DNA of 64,000 nucleotides from Hydrogenophaga sp. (GCA_018333605.1 JAGXSV010000016.1:1-64000); one strand, 5' to 3'. Shown: positions 8,935-18,628, numbered from the stretch's first letter. The notes: generated by a model not told the origin, from the letters alone. Program-made: numbers and translations.

Positions 8935-9525
8935 ATGCAACTGACCGGCAACATCACCCCTGACAGTCTCATGAGCCTGGAGGCCTACACCAAGTGGCGC
9001 AAGCTTCACAAGCCCGAGATCATGGCGCACCGCAGGCTGCGCAGCGTGGTGCTGGGCGAACACATCAACCTGCAGTTTGAGAGCGAGACGACCATCCGCT
9101 ACCAGATTCAGGAGATGCTGCGCATCGAGAAAATATTTGAAGAAGAGGGTATTCAGCAAGAGATTGAGGCCTACGCGCCGCTGGTGCCCGATGGCCACAA
9201 CTGGAAGGCCACCATGATGATCGAGTACACCGACATCAATGAGCGCAAGCGTGAACTGGCCAGGCTGATCGGTGTGGAAGACCGCATGTTTGTCGAGGTG
9301 GAAGGCCATGCCCGGGTGTACGCGATTGCCGACGAAGACCTGGACCGCGAAAACGACGAAAAAACCAGTGCGGTGCACTTTGTCCGGTTCGAGCTGACGC
9401 CGTCCATGTGCGCGTCCGTCAAAGCCGGGGGCGCGGTCAAGCTCGGTTGCGACCACACACACTACCCCGCGCACATGCAAATCCCCCCTGAAACGCTGGC
9501 CAGCCTGGCGGGTGATCTGCGCTGA
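8935..9525 (+). CDS. DUF3501 family protein
   Basis: The 196-residue soluble protein matches my memory of DUF3501, an uncharacterised family found beside rubrerythrin and GlpC-like genes. It has no signal peptide or membrane segment. Visible features are charged helices (EMLRIEKIFEEEGIQQEIEAY) and a C-terminal stretch with one cysteine and three histidines (LGCDHTHYPAH) that could bind metal. The ATG at 8935 follows GGAGAAAA. It sits 64 bp after the Fe-S gene in the same operon, which suggests a role in peroxide or iron stress. Confidence 0.8.
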   Translation: MQLTGNITPDSLMSLEAYTKWRKLHKPEIMAHRRLRSVVLGEHINLQFESETTIRYQIQEMLRIEKIFEEEGIQQEIEAYAPLVPDGHNWKATMMIEYTDINERKRELARLIGVEDRMFVEVEGHARVYAIADEDLDRENDEKTSAVHFVRFELTPSMCASVKAGGAVKLGCDHTHYPAHMQIPPETLASLAGDLR

Positions 9526-9633
9526 GTGGACCGCACAAGCTGAACGGGTCGGGTCGCTCAAACCGCTCAACCAGCTCAACCAGCCCAGTGGGCAGGGCTT
9601 TCAGCCCCGCCACCCCATTGTCATCCAACGCGA

Positions 9634-12192
9634 TCAGCCGCCGCCAGCGCGGCGCGCTGCGGCCGCGACAGGCCACAGTTCGCTCAAGGCCATCAGCAGT
9701 GATGTGGCGGCAGGGCATTCCTCGTCCAGCGCCAGCAGCAAGGGCTTGCCATCGTCCTGCTGCACCCGGTCCTGCGGGTGCTGAACCGGCGCCCTGGCCG
9801 CCAGTGCACGCAGGCGCCCAAACGATCCGGTCTGCCCCGTGACTTTGTGGCCAGTGCGGGCCCAAGCGGCCAGTGACAGTTCGCACCCCTGCAAAAACCC
9901 CGCAGTCCAGGCAAACACGGCATCGGCCGAGGGACTCACCAGTTGAATCAGTTCGTCCAGCGGGGGCTTTTCTTGGTTGTGGTGGTCCATGACCTGCTGG
10001 TTCAGGTGGTTGTAGAGCCGCATGGTCGCGCTCAACGTGTCGTTCAGCGCCTTTTGAGCGGTGGCTTCGGTTCGGCTGTTGGGCATGCGGTCGTGCAGTT
10101 CCATGGCACTGCGCAACCAGGCGTTGGGCAGCAGCATCTGCGGCGACCAGGCCACCGCCTGCAACAGGCCGTGCAGGCGGGGGTAATCGGTACAGGTTTT
10201 TTTCAGCCGCTTTTCATCTTTTTCACCAAAGGCGGTGACCAGCACTTTCTTCTCGGGGGCGCCACGGGCCGCGGACTTGCGCGGGACGGCCGGTTGGCGT
10301 GCCCGGGGTGGGGAAGGCTCGGGCAGGTTCAGTTGCCTGGCCCAGGCCAGTGCGCCGCTGCGCACCCACAGGGGGCGCCAGTCCAGCCGGTGGTACCAGG
10401 CCGCGAGGGCGCCACCCAGAGCGACGCCCGGCCCCGGCTCGTCGGGCGGTGGGTCCTGCGTTTCGGGCAGCAAGGTGTTCAGGTAATGCGGGTACCTTTG
10501 GTGCGCCTCGCGCAACACCGCTTCAGCCTCGTTTTTGCGGCCCAGGCACAACAAGGCCAACGCGCGCAGGTGCTCGCTGGGTGGCATGTCGTGGGGGTAT
10601 TGCGCCATCAGATCCAGTGCGTCCTGGTAACGTCCTGTTTTCAACAGCAGTGGCGCAAGCTGCAGACGCCAGCCGTGGTTGTCGTGCGGGTTGAGCGCCA
10701 GCCCCTGGTGCAACAGGTCCATCGATCGCACATCGTCATGCGCCATGCGGGCCAACTCCACGGCCACCGCCAGGCAGCGCAGCAGCGGCCGATTGGTCGA
10801 TTCGATCCAGTGAAACTGTGCCTCACCCACGAGCAAGCGCAACACCGCCAGGGCATGATCCGCCACGCGCTGCGCGGCCTTGAGCATTGAGGTTGAGGCG
10901 TGCTCATTGCACAGTGCGTAGGCTGCGAGCAGCAGGTCGTCCAGCACTTCTGCGCTCAGCCAGGCCGCCGGGTTTTTCTCCAGAAAAGCCAGCGCTGCGG
11001 GCAGGCTGAACAGCAGCGTTTCCACGTCGGCGTCCAGCCAGGTCATGTCGGGCTTGCCCACCAGGAAGCGACGGCGCCACCGCAGGTTCAGATCGGCCAG
11101 CTTTTTCACCGGCCTGATCGACACCGTGGTGGCCTGCTGGTCCCCATCCTGAAGATCGAAGCGCTCCACCTTGTACAGCGCGTGCAAGGCTTCACGGTCG
11201 GGTGCGCGGGGCGTTGCGTCCGCCAGTGCCAGCCACGCCAGTTCAACGGTGTCGTCCTCCGCGTCATCCCTGTTGCTGTAGATCGATGCTATGCCCTCTT
11301 GCGCCATCTGCACCAGTGCGCCGGCCAGATCGTCCCTGCCCGCCTTGCGCGCCTGCGCCGCCAGCAAGGGTGCCCGCAGGCGCGCTTCTTCCTGCCGCCC
11401 CTGCGACAGCAACAGGGTCATTTCCAGGGGCCACAACTGCGGGTCGTTCGGGTTGAAACGGCTGGTTTCGTGAAACAGCTTCCACGCTTGCGCATCTTCA
11501 CCCTGATCGGCCAGCACACTCACCAGGCGGCAACGCGCCGCCGTGGCCAGCACTTTGTCGTGGTGCTGAGCCATGTGCTCGAGCAATTGCCGGCGAGCGT
11601 GGTTCTGGCCGAGTTGCTGCATGGCATCGATCAGCGCGTCCAGCGCGATCTCGTGGCGAGCGTCCAGTGCCTTGGGCGATGCAAACAGCGGGGTCAACAC
11701 GCCCAGTGTTTTGTCGGTCTGGCCGGCCAGGTTCCAGTTCATGGCGGCCATGCCCAGCGCCTGGGCCGGGACCAGCCGGATTTTTTCGGCGCTCAACATG
11801 TGGGGCTCGGCAGCATCCAGCGCCAGCGGCAGCAGCGCGTTTGTGGGCAGCGGCATGGGCGCATGCTCAAAGACCGCACAGCATTGCTTGAACTTGCGGC
11901 CCGAGCCGCAAGGGCAGACGTCGTTGCGTTCCACTTTGGGCAGGCCGCGCGCGCGCCAGCGGTTGGACGGCACCGGCATGTGCCCCCAGAGCTGACGCGC
12001 CACATGGCGCTGGTAGCGCAAGGCATCATCCAGATCAGCCGGCGGGACAGGGGATTCGGCCTGCAGGGTGGCCAGCATCTGGGCTGAAAACCAGTCGGTG
12101 AACGGCATCAGGGGCTCATCGGTCAGCAGGCGTTGCACCGCTTCGTTGAGGATGGCACCGATGTTGTTCGTGGCGGGAGGAGCGTGCTTCAT
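9634..12192 (-). CDS. SEC-C motif protein with TPR-like helical repeats
   Basis: The 852-residue cytosolic protein has a SEC-C zinc motif near its N-terminus (NDVCPCGSGRKFKQCC; C93, C95, C104, C105), as at the C-terminus of SecA and in many unrelated proteins. Most of the remainder is alpha-helical with tetratricopeptide-like stretches (for example around QEARLRAPLLAAQARKAG and the HQGLALNPHDNHGWRLQLAPLL region). SEC-C motifs often mediate protein or ribosome contacts. No catalytic domain is visible, so function is unknown. The start is the ATG at 12192; a much longer in-frame extension looks non-coding. Confidence 0.75.
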   Translation of the reverse strand: MKHAPPATNNIGAILNEAVQRLLTDEPLMPFTDWFSAQMLATLQAESPVPPADLDDALRYQRHVARQLWGHMPVPSNRWRARGLPKVERNDVCPCGSGRKFKQCCAVFEHAPMPLPTNALLPLALDAAEPHMLSAEKIRLVPAQALGMAAMNWNLAGQTDKTLGVLTPLFASPKALDARHEIALDALIDAMQQLGQNHARRQLLEHMAQHHDKVLATAARCRLVSVLADQGEDAQAWKLFHETSRFNPNDPQLWPLEMTLLLSQGRQEEARLRAPLLAAQARKAGRDDLAGALVQMAQEGIASIYSNRDDAEDDTVELAWLALADATPRAPDREALHALYKVERFDLQDGDQQATTVSIRPVKKLADLNLRWRRRFLVGKPDMTWLDADVETLLFSLPAALAFLEKNPAAWLSAEVLDDLLLAAYALCNEHASTSMLKAAQRVADHALAVLRLLVGEAQFHWIESTNRPLLRCLAVAVELARMAHDDVRSMDLLHQGLALNPHDNHGWRLQLAPLLLKTGRYQDALDLMAQYPHDMPPSEHLRALALLCLGRKNEAEAVLREAHQRYPHYLNTLLPETQDPPPDEPGPGVALGGALAAWYHRLDWRPLWVRSGALAWARQLNLPEPSPPRARQPAVPRKSAARGAPEKKVLVTAFGEKDEKRLKKTCTDYPRLHGLLQAVAWSPQMLLPNAWLRSAMELHDRMPNSRTEATAQKALNDTLSATMRLYNHLNQQVMDHHNQEKPPLDELIQLVSPSADAVFAWTAGFLQGCELSLAAWARTGHKVTGQTGSFGRLRALAARAPVQHPQDRVQQDDGKPLLLALDEECPAATSLLMALSELWPVAAAARRAGGG

Positions 12193-12238
12193 GGCGGTGT
12201 GTTGCGGTGCAAACAGGTGAGAACCGTGCAGAGTGTAT

Positions 12239-12970
12239 TCACACGGCTGGCATAGGGGCCGTGGTGTGGGGCGTGACGGACCGCAGACGCCACGCCGCCC
12301 AGTGCCCCTCGGGGTCGGCTTCCAGGTGCAACGCCCGCCCGGTCGCGGGGTGTTTGAGCGCCAGTGTGCGTGCATGCAGCCACAGGCGTTGCCAACCGAG
12401 CAGCTCGGCCAGCGCCCGGTTCAGCGGCCCCTTGCCGTGGGTCGCGTCACCCACGATGGGGTGGGCGATGTGTTTCATGTGGCGGCGCAGCTGGTGGCGC
12501 CGGCCCGTGAGCGGTTGCAGCTCGACCAGCGCGCATCGCGTGGTTTCAAAACCGCCGAGGGGCAGCGGCAGTTCGTAGCGCTCCAGGGTGCGCCAGTGCG
12601 TGTGTGCCGTCTGCAGCGCCTCGCGTTTGCTGCGCATGTCGTCGGGCATGCGCTTGAGCGGGTGGTCGGTAAAGCCTTCGCTGGCGGGCCAGCCGCGCAC
12701 CACGGCCTGGTAATTTTTCTGCAGGCCCTCGCCAGCTTCAAAAGCCTGGCCCAGGGTGCGGGCGGTCACGGCGCTCAGCGCAAACAGCAGCACGCCGCTG
12801 GTGCCTTTGTCGAGCCGGTGCACGGGCCACACCGGGCGGCCCAGCTGGTCGCGCAGCATTTGCAGGGCAAAACGCGTTTCGCCGGCGTCCAGCCCGGTGC
12901 GGTGTACCAGCAGGCCGGGCGGTTTGTTCACCGCTGCAAGATAATCGTCACGGTAAAGGATTTCCAGCAT
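12239..12970 (-). CDS. truC: tRNA pseudouridine(65) synthase
   Basis: This RluA-family pseudouridine synthase modifies U65 in the tRNA acceptor stem. The 243-residue protein begins [17 protein letters not shown], closely like E. coli TruC. It has the catalytic aspartate in HRLDKGTSG and the later family motif [11 protein letters not shown] chose the ATG at 12970 on that similarity; an in-frame TTG at 12994 would add eight residues. The start codon shares a CATG palindrome with the divergent yaaA start, so the ribosome binding site of each gene lies inside the other. Confidence 0.9.
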   Translation of the reverse strand: MLEILYRDDYLAAVNKPPGLLVHRTGLDAGETRFALQMLRDQLGRPVWPVHRLDKGTSGVLLFALSAVTARTLGQAFEAGEGLQKNYQAVVRGWPASEGFTDHPLKRMPDDMRSKREALQTAHTHWRTLERYELPLPLGGFETTRCALVELQPLTGRRHQLRRHMKHIAHPIVGDATHGKGPLNRALAELLGWQRLWLHARTLALKHPATGRALHLEADPEGHWAAWRLRSVTPHTTAPMPAV

Positions 12971-13745
12971 GTTGTTTGTATTGTCCCCCGCCAAGGCGCT
13001 CGACTACGAGACGCCACCGCACGTGTCCACCCACACCCAGCCGCTGTTTGTGAAACAGGCCAGCGAGTTGATTGGCGTGCTGCGCGACAAGTCGCCGCAG
13101 CAGATTGCCGAGCTCATGAAGCTGTCTGACCCGCTGTCGGGTCTGAACGTGGCGCGTTACGCCGCGTGGGCACCCCGGTTCACGGCCCGCAATTCCAAGC
13201 AGGCGGTACTGGCCTTCAACGGTGATGTGTACGAAGGTCTCGATGCCAAGTCGCTCAGCGCGCCCGATCTGGACTGGCTGCAGCAGCACCTGTGCATTTT
13301 GAGTGGCCTGTACGGCGTGTTGCGGCCGCTGGACTGGATGCAGCCCTACCGACTGGAAATGGGCACACGCCTGACCACCGGGCACGGCAAAAACCTCTAC
13401 CAGTTCTGGGGCGGCCAGATTGCCGAGTACCTGAACGAACGCGCTGGGGCCGACCTCAGCCCGGTGGTGGTCAATCTTGCCAGCGAGGAGTATTTCAAGG
13501 CGGTGGACCGCAAGACGCTCAAGCCGCGCGTGGTGACCTGCGTGTTTGAAGAGCGCAAGGGTGAGGGCTACAGGGTCATCAGCTTCATGGCCAAGCGGGC
13601 CCGCGGCCTGATGGTGCGCTACGCCGTGCAGCACCGGCTGAGCACACCCGACCAACTCAGGAGGTTTGACCTGGAGGGCTACCGTTTTGTGCCCGCCGCC
13701 TCCGAGACCGACCGCCTGGTGTTCCGCCGCGAACACAAGGCATGA
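12969..13745 (+). CDS. yaaA: Peroxide stress protein YaaA
   Basis: The 258-residue protein is a full-length DUF328/YaaA family member. Recognisable segments are the opening [13 protein letters not shown], the [12 protein letters not shown] region, NGDVYEGL, and the C-terminal [14 protein letters not shown]. coli YaaA lowers free iron and limits Fenton damage during hydrogen peroxide stress. The ATG at 12969 follows AAAGGA (12955-12960) with 8 nt spacing. It is divergent from truC with overlapping start codons. Confidence 0.93.
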   Translation: MLFVLSPAKALDYETPPHVSTHTQPLFVKQASELIGVLRDKSPQQIAELMKLSDPLSGLNVARYAAWAPRFTARNSKQAVLAFNGDVYEGLDAKSLSAPDLDWLQQHLCILSGLYGVLRPLDWMQPYRLEMGTRLTTGHGKNLYQFWGGQIAEYLNERAGADLSPVVVNLASEEYFKAVDRKTLKPRVVTCVFEERKGEGYRVISFMAKRARGLMVRYAVQHRLSTPDQLRRFDLEGYRFVPAASETDRLVFRREHKA

Positions 13746-13773
13746 CCGCCCTCGTGAGTCCGCAGGAGCCGAC

Positions 13774-14628
13774 ATGAGCCAGACCGTCACCCCGGAATTG
13801 CGTCGCTGGATCGTCCAGCAGGCTGTCGCCGGGCACACGCCCGAGTCGGTGCTGGACGCCATGGTGAATGCAGGGTGGACCGAAGACGTGGCGATCGCTG
13901 CGCTGGAAAGAACCCTGGAGCAGCACCTGCGCGAGCAGGCCGCTGTGCAGAAGACCGCACCCGGCGCGGGCTTGCGGGTGCCCGATCTGGATCTGAGCCG
14001 GTCGCCGCGGCAGGTGGATGCGGGTGACCGCCGTGTGGACGTGCTGGCCGTGCTGGCCCAGCCCCGGGTGGTGGTGCTGGGCAACCTGCTGAGCGCCGAG
14101 GAGTGTGATGCCCTGATCGCAGCGGCACAACCGCGCATGGCGCGCTCGCTCACCGTGCAGACGCAGACCGGGGGCGAAGAGATCAACCCCGACCGCACCA
14201 GCAGCGGCATGTTTTTCAGCCGAGGTGAAAGCGAGTTGATCCGTTGCATCGAAGCGCGTATTGCCCGGCTGGTGAACTGGCCGGTGGAGAACGGCGAGGG
14301 CATGCAGGTGCTGCATTACCAGCCGGGCGCCGAGTACAAACCGCACTACGATTATTTCGACCCCGCCGAACCCGGAACACCCACGATTCTCAAGCGCGGT
14401 GGCCAGCGCTTGGGCACAGTCGTGATGTACCTCAACGAGCCAGCCTGTGGGGGCGGAACCACCTTTCCCGACATCGGCCTGGAGGTGGCACCAAAACGCG
14501 GTCATGCTGTGTTTTTCAGCTACGACCGGCCAAGCCCCGCCACCCGGACGCTGCACGGGGGCGCACCGGTGATCGAGGGTGACAAGTGGGTGGCCACCAA
14601 GTGGCTGCGCGAGCGCGTGTTCGAATGA
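13774..14628 (+). CDS. 2-oxoglutarate/Fe(II) prolyl 4-hydroxylase-type protein
   Basis: The 284-residue protein ends in a prolyl 4-hydroxylase-type double-stranded beta-helix. The Fe(II) ligands are HYD (H191, D193) and the distal H261 in TRTLHGG; K271 (GDKWVATKW) is placed to bind 2-oxoglutarate. Residues 1-60 form a helical N-terminal domain. Family members hydroxylate prolyl residues of target proteins; bacterial targets include EF-Tu in some species, but the target here is unknown. The ATG at 13774 has CAGGAGCC upstream and lies 28 bp after yaaA. Confidence 0.88.
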   Translation: MSQTVTPELRRWIVQQAVAGHTPESVLDAMVNAGWTEDVAIAALERTLEQHLREQAAVQKTAPGAGLRVPDLDLSRSPRQVDAGDRRVDVLAVLAQPRVVVLGNLLSAEECDALIAAAQPRMARSLTVQTQTGGEEINPDRTSSGMFFSRGESELIRCIEARIARLVNWPVENGEGMQVLHYQPGAEYKPHYDYFDPAEPGTPTILKRGGQRLGTVVMYLNEPACGGGTTFPDIGLEVAPKRGHAVFFSYDRPSPATRTLHGGAPVIEGDKWVATKWLRERVFE

Positions 14629-14734
14629 CCGCGCCCGGGAAACGGCCCAGCCGCCTTGTCGGTGCCACGGCGGCCTGGCTGCTTGCACCCGCCGCTGGGC
14701 GGGTTCGGGCCGATCACCTTCTCCCGAAAGCGTC

Positions 14735-15538
14735 ATGAAGATTTTCAGCAGCGGCCTGCAGTTCGAGGTCGAGACCGCGGGCGACAAACGCGCTCCGGCG
14801 GTGTTGCTCACCATGGGCCCGGGCAGGCAACTCACCGCCGGGTCTGAGCACTTGTTGACGGCGTTGGTGAACGCCGGTTTTTGCGTGATCCGCCACGACA
14901 ACCGAGACATTGGTTTGTCCAGCCACCTGGATGTGCTGGGCATTCCGGATGCGCTGGGCGTGGCAGGCGCGCACCCGGTTGGGGTGTCCATGGGCGGCAT
15001 GATTTCGCAGCGTATCGCGGCCGCCGCGCCCGATCGCGTGCTCAGCCTCCCCAGTGTCATGCGTTCCAGCAATGCGCCGGGCCTGCACGGCTCCAGCCCC
15101 GAGGTGTCACGCGGCCTGCTCACCCGGCCCAAAAGCCAGTCGCCGCACGACGTGGTGGACCGCACACGTGACATTTTTCGCCTCATTGGCCGTCCGGCCT
15201 ATCCGCAAAAGCGGCCCATTTCTCGTCAGCACCTGCTGGACGGCGTGCACCGCAGCTACCACCGCGCCGGCGTGTCGCGCCCGTTGCTCGCCACCATGGC
15301 GGACCCCCAGCGCCACACCTTGTTGCCGCGCATTTTCTGCCCCACCCTGGTGATTCACGGCGAAGGCGACCCGCTGGTGCCCTTGGCCTGTGGCCAGGAA
15401 ACGGCGGCGCGCATTCCGGGTGCCCGTTTTGAAGCCATCGAGGGTATGGGCCACGACGGGCCGCCCGGCGTGGCTGCGCTGCGGGCCACCCCCATCGTTC
15501 CGCACTTCAAGTCCGTACCCGCAGGAATCCCAGCATGA
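14735..15538 (+). CDS. Alpha/beta hydrolase with an internal deletion
   Basis: The 267-residue protein has the serine hydrolase triad: nucleophile S85 in GVSMGG, aspartate in HGEGDPLVP, and histidine in GMGHD. Against close relatives of about 300 residues it appears to lack some 35 residues between [10 protein letters not shown] and the nucleophile elbow; relatives carry a YTLDDMA-type helix there. The deletion is in frame, so the protein may still fold, but this segment normally packs against the active site. Its stop overlaps the queF start (ATGA), so the two are probably translationally coupled. Confidence 0.75.
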   Translation: MKIFSSGLQFEVETAGDKRAPAVLLTMGPGRQLTAGSEHLLTALVNAGFCVIRHDNRDIGLSSHLDVLGIPDALGVAGAHPVGVSMGGMISQRIAAAAPDRVLSLPSVMRSSNAPGLHGSSPEVSRGLLTRPKSQSPHDVVDRTRDIFRLIGRPAYPQKRPISRQHLLDGVHRSYHRAGVSRPLLATMADPQRHTLLPRIFCPTLVIHGEGDPLVPLACGQETAARIPGARFEAIEGMGHDGPPGVAALRATPIVPHFKSVPAGIPA

Positions 15539-16386
15539 ACCCCAACACCCCGGAACAATCCCAGCTCGGCAAGGTCTCGGCCTATATCGACCAGTACGAC
15601 GCGTCGCTGCTGTTCCCGCTGCTGCGCGACACCAAGCGCCGCGAGATCGGCATCGGCGGCAGCATCCCGTTCCTCGGCGCCGATCTCTGGACCGCGTTCG
15701 AACTCAGCTGGCTCAACCCCAGGGGCAAGCCGCAGGTGGCGCTGGCGCACATCACCATTCCCTGCGAGAGCACGCACATCGTCGAGAGCAAGTCGTTCAA
15801 GCTCTACCTCAACAGCTTCAACCACACGCGTTTCGAGAGCGCCGACGCGGTGCGCGAGCGCCTCAAGACCGATGTGAGTGCGGCCATCTGGCACGGCGGC
15901 GCGGTGATGGCCGGCGCGGGCGTGAAGCTCCTGCAGCCCGAGGCGTTTGACCGCGAGGTGGTGCGCGAGCTCCACGGCCTGTGCATCGACCGGCTCGATG
16001 TGGAATGCGACCGCTACCAGCCCGCGCCCGAGCTGCTGAGCGCCGCGCTGCACGAGCAGCCGGTGAGCGAAACCCTGATGAGCCACCTGCTCAAGAGCAA
16101 CTGCCTGGTGACCGGCCAGCCCGACTGGGGCAGTGTGCAGATCGCCTACAGCGGCCCGCAGATCGACCAGGCCGGGCTGCTGCGGTACATCGTGAGCTTT
16201 CGCAACCACAACGAATTCCACGAGCAGTGCGTCGAGCGCATTTACATGGACATCATGTCGCGCTGCAAGCCCACCAAGCTCATGGTCTACGCGCGCTACA
16301 CGCGCCGCGGCGGGCTCGACATCAACCCCTGGCGCAGCAGCCACCCGCAGCAGCCGCCGGCCAACGTGCGCACCGCGCGGCAGTGA
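15535..16386 (+). CDS. queF: NADPH-dependent 7-cyano-7-deazaguanine reductase
   Basis: QueF reduces preQ0 to preQ1 in queuosine biosynthesis. The 283-residue length and tandem T-fold layout match the bimodular (E. coli type) form. Signatures are the [13 protein letters not shown] motif, the catalytic cysteine in [15 protein letters not shown], and the [15 protein letters not shown] motif. It starts at an ATG overlapping the upstream hydrolase stop by 4 nt, which suggests coupling. No other queuosine genes are in the window. Confidence 0.95.
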   Translation: MNPNTPEQSQLGKVSAYIDQYDASLLFPLLRDTKRREIGIGGSIPFLGADLWTAFELSWLNPRGKPQVALAHITIPCESTHIVESKSFKLYLNSFNHTRFESADAVRERLKTDVSAAIWHGGAVMAGAGVKLLQPEAFDREVVRELHGLCIDRLDVECDRYQPAPELLSAALHEQPVSETLMSHLLKSNCLVTGQPDWGSVQIAYSGPQIDQAGLLRYIVSFRNHNEFHEQCVERIYMDIMSRCKPTKLMVYARYTRRGGLDINPWRSSHPQQPPANVRTARQ

Positions 16387-16399
16387 GCGGGTCGCGCGC

Positions 16400-17179
16400 T
16401 CAGAGCATTTTTTGAATGAGCGCGCCCTGGAACAGCACTGGCCCGGTCGGGCCGCGTTCGCTGGGCACGCCGCCCAGCGGCTCCAGGCTGATCGCCAGCG
16501 CCGGCACTTCACGCACGTCGCGCTGGTCGGCCGCCAGTTGCAGCAGCCTTTCCTGACTCAGCACACCCAGTGAACGGGGTGCCGCGCCCGGTGGCAGGGC
16601 CCAGAGCTGGAGCGACTTGTCGGCCGCTTCCTGGTAGCCGCCCACGCGCTGCAGCGTCAGGCGCCCGTTCTTCGGATCGAAGGTCACCAGCATCGAGGCG
16701 CTGGCCTGCTCGTCGTTCAGCACCGCCACGTATTCGATCTGCGGCTGGGCAGACAGCTGCGCCTGCAGATCACCGATCCGGGCGCCCATTTCATCGCGCA
16801 GGCCCACCGCCGTGACCACGGCCAGCACTGTGGCCAGCGCACCGGCCGCGGTGGTGCCGCGCCACAGCGCCAGGCTGCGCAACCAGCCGCTTGGGGCGGG
16901 TTGTGCGGCGTCCGTGCGCGCAGCGGCCATGGCCACGTGCTCGCTGTCGGCGCGCACCAGGTTGTGGATGCGGGTCCACACCACCGGCGACGGTTCGGCG
17001 GGCACCTGCAGCTCGTTCATGCCGGCCACGCGGCTTTGCCAGATCAGCGCGGCCGCGCGCACCGGCGCCTGTTCACGTGCCAGTGCTTCGAAGCGGCGGC
17101 GCGCACCGCCCCGCAGCGTGCCGAGGGCGTAGGCGCTGGCCAGGCGGTCCAGCAGCTCAGGGTGTTGGCTCAATTTCAT
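16400..17179 (-). CDS. RskA-type anti-sigma factor
   Basis: The 259-residue membrane protein has an N-terminal cytoplasmic anti-sigma domain (about 1-100), one transmembrane helix (about 108-130, TTAAGALATVLAVVTAVGL) and a periplasmic RskA-type C-terminal domain ending VLFQGALIQKML. It should hold the neighbouring SigK-like sigma factor inactive until an envelope signal arrives. I do not see the HxxxCxxC zinc motif, as is usual for RskA. The start is the ATG at 17179; a TTG two codons upstream is possible. It is the last gene of a five-gene minus-strand run. Confidence 0.88.
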   Translation of the reverse strand: MKLSQHPELLDRLASAYALGTLRGGARRRFEALAREQAPVRAAALIWQSRVAGMNELQVPAEPSPVVWTRIHNLVRADSEHVAMAAARTDAAQPAPSGWLRSLALWRGTTAAGALATVLAVVTAVGLRDEMGARIGDLQAQLSAQPQIEYVAVLNDEQASASMLVTFDPKNGRLTLQRVGGYQEAADKSLQLWALPPGAAPRSLGVLSQERLLQLAADQRDVREVPALAISLEPLGGVPSERGPTGPVLFQGALIQKML

Positions 17180-17244
17180 GGACAAGCTCTCAATTCTTCA
17201 CGGCGCCGGAGCACCACCCGCACCGCACGAAAGGGTGCAAAGTC

Positions 17245-17325
17245 CAGAGGCACCGCCGGGCCGGCTCCGCCGGACGGCCAGTGCCGCCCCCCTGGAGGGG
17301 GGTGACGCGAAGCGGCGCGGGGGGT
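17245..17325 (-). repeat. GC-rich intergenic hairpin repeat, copy 2
   Basis: This is a minus-strand copy of the same repeat as at 7341, 29665 and 55118. Read on the minus strand it gives CCCCCCGCGCCGCTTCGCGTCACC, split here by function rather than length, then a C/G hairpin and CCGGCGGAGCCGGC. It lies between the sigma and anti-sigma genes and could tune their relative expression. Confidence 0.7.
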
Positions 17326-17327
17326 GT

Positions 17328-17900
17328 TCACGCGAACCCAGCCATGCAGCTGCGCAGCTGGTCCAGCCCGCGGCGGATCCAGGTCTTCACCGTGCCCAAT
17401 GGCAGCTTGAGTTGTTGCGCCAGTTCGCCGTGGCTCAGGTCGCGCAGGTAGGCCAGGCTCACCACCTCGCGCTGTTTGTTCTCCAACTGGCCCAGACACC
17501 GGTGCAGCGCCCAGGCCTGCTGGCTGGCGAGGCTGGTGTCCAGCGGGTTGGGCGAGTCGCCTTCCAGCGTGTCGGCCATGGTCTCGTCGATCTCGTCGGT
17601 CAGGTGTTCGCGCTCGGCCTTGCGGCGGCGCAGCAGGTCCAGCGAGCGGCTGCGCACGATCAGGCCCAGCCAGGCCATGGGCGGGCTCAAGGATGCGCGG
17701 TAGTCGGGTGCGGTGCGCCAGATCTGCAGAAAGCTGTCTTGCAGCGCGTCCTCGGCCCATTCGTGGCTGCGCACCACGCGCAGCGCCAGCCCGTAGAGCT
17801 TGCCCGAGGTGGTGTCGTACAGCGCCTTGAGCGCGGCCTCGTCGCCCTGGCCGATGCGGTCGATCAGGGCCATCAGCGGGGCGTCGGGTTCGTCTTTCAT
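17328..17900 (-). CDS. SigK-type ECF RNA polymerase sigma factor
   Basis: The 190-residue protein is a group 4 sigma-70 factor. Region 2 spans about residues 22-88 (ALYDTTSGKLYGLALRV, EDALQDSFLQIW). Region 4 spans about 125-180, with the helix-turn-helix LSHGELAQQLKLPLGTVKTW. Pairing with an RskA-like gene immediately downstream places it in the SigK/RskA (ECF19-like) group. I chose the ATG at 17900 because the family starts shortly before region 2; longer in-frame starts add unlikely sequence. It should direct transcription from the mirrored promoters near 20.2 kb. Confidence 0.92.
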   Translation of the reverse strand: MKDEPDAPLMALIDRIGQGDEAALKALYDTTSGKLYGLALRVVRSHEWAEDALQDSFLQIWRTAPDYRASLSPPMAWLGLIVRSRSLDLLRRRKAEREHLTDEIDETMADTLEGDSPNPLDTSLASQQAWALHRCLGQLENKQREVVSLAYLRDLSHGELAQQLKLPLGTVKTWIRRGLDQLRSCMAGFA

Positions 17901-17968
17901 GCGCGCATTGTGGAGCAAGCCCCTTGGGTTTGCCGGCCACAGGCTTTGCCAGGCCGCGTGCCAGGCCA

Positions 17969-18628
17969 TCACGGCCGCCGCCGGCGCGGCTGCACCTGCG
18001 TGGGCACGGCCAGCGCCGTCACGGGGGTGATGTTGACCGCCACCGGTGCCGCTTCAACCAGCTGGTCGGGGTGCCACACGTGCAGCCGGGCCGGGCCCTC
18101 GGGCACGTCCTGCAGCGTGGCCACGCCGGCGGCGTCGGTCTTCAGTGCCCAGGGCGTGCCGGCCACGAAGATGAAACCGCGCATGGAGCCGTGGATGTGG
18201 CAGCCCAGCGCCAGCGGGCCGCCCTGGTCCAGCGTCACGTCGGCGCTCTGGGGCTCCTTGCCTGCGGTGCGGCCGTCCAGCCGCAGTTCAAACCCGGCTT
18301 TCGGCCCCGCGTTGAGGCCGGCCAGCCCGGCGGGCAGGCCGCGCACATGGTGCTCCCAGCCGTCGAGGTTGGTGAAGCGCACCCGCGAGCCCACCGGCAG
18401 CACACTGACCGCCGGCACGAACTGCATCTTGTGTTGCTGGATGGTCGCCTGCACCGGCTCCGGTGTGCGCGCCTTGGCCGCGCTGGCGGGCTCGATCACC
18501 ACCACCGCGTCGGCCAGGGGCTGACCGTCGCGGCCGGTCACGGTCACCTGCACCGTGGCGGCTTGCGTCGCACCGGACAGCAGCGTCAGCGCCAGCGCAG
18601 CGGGGCGCAACAAAAACCGGGCACTCAT
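17969..18628 (-). CDS. Exported cupredoxin-like copper protein
   Basis: The 219-residue protein has a Sec signal peptide (about 1-23, ending ATQA). It resembles the plastocyanin-like proteins often annotated as methylamine utilization proteins. Possible type 1 copper ligands are present: H93/H94 in WEHHV, then C143, H146 and M149 in GCHIHGSM. The remainder is beta-rich with a Ig-like C-terminal part. It probably carries electrons or binds copper in the periplasm. Its ATG overlaps the stop of the upstream hemoglobin gene (ATGA), so the two are likely translated together. Confidence 0.82.
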   Translation of the reverse strand: MSARFLLRPAALALTLLSGATQAATVQVTVTGRDGQPLADAVVVIEPASAAKARTPEPVQATIQQHKMQFVPAVSVLPVGSRVRFTNLDGWEHHVRGLPAGLAGLNAGPKAGFELRLDGRTAGKEPQSADVTLDQGGPLALGCHIHGSMRGFIFVAGTPWALKTDAAGVATLQDVPEGPARLHVWHPDQLVEAAPVAVNITPVTALAVPTQVQPRRRRP

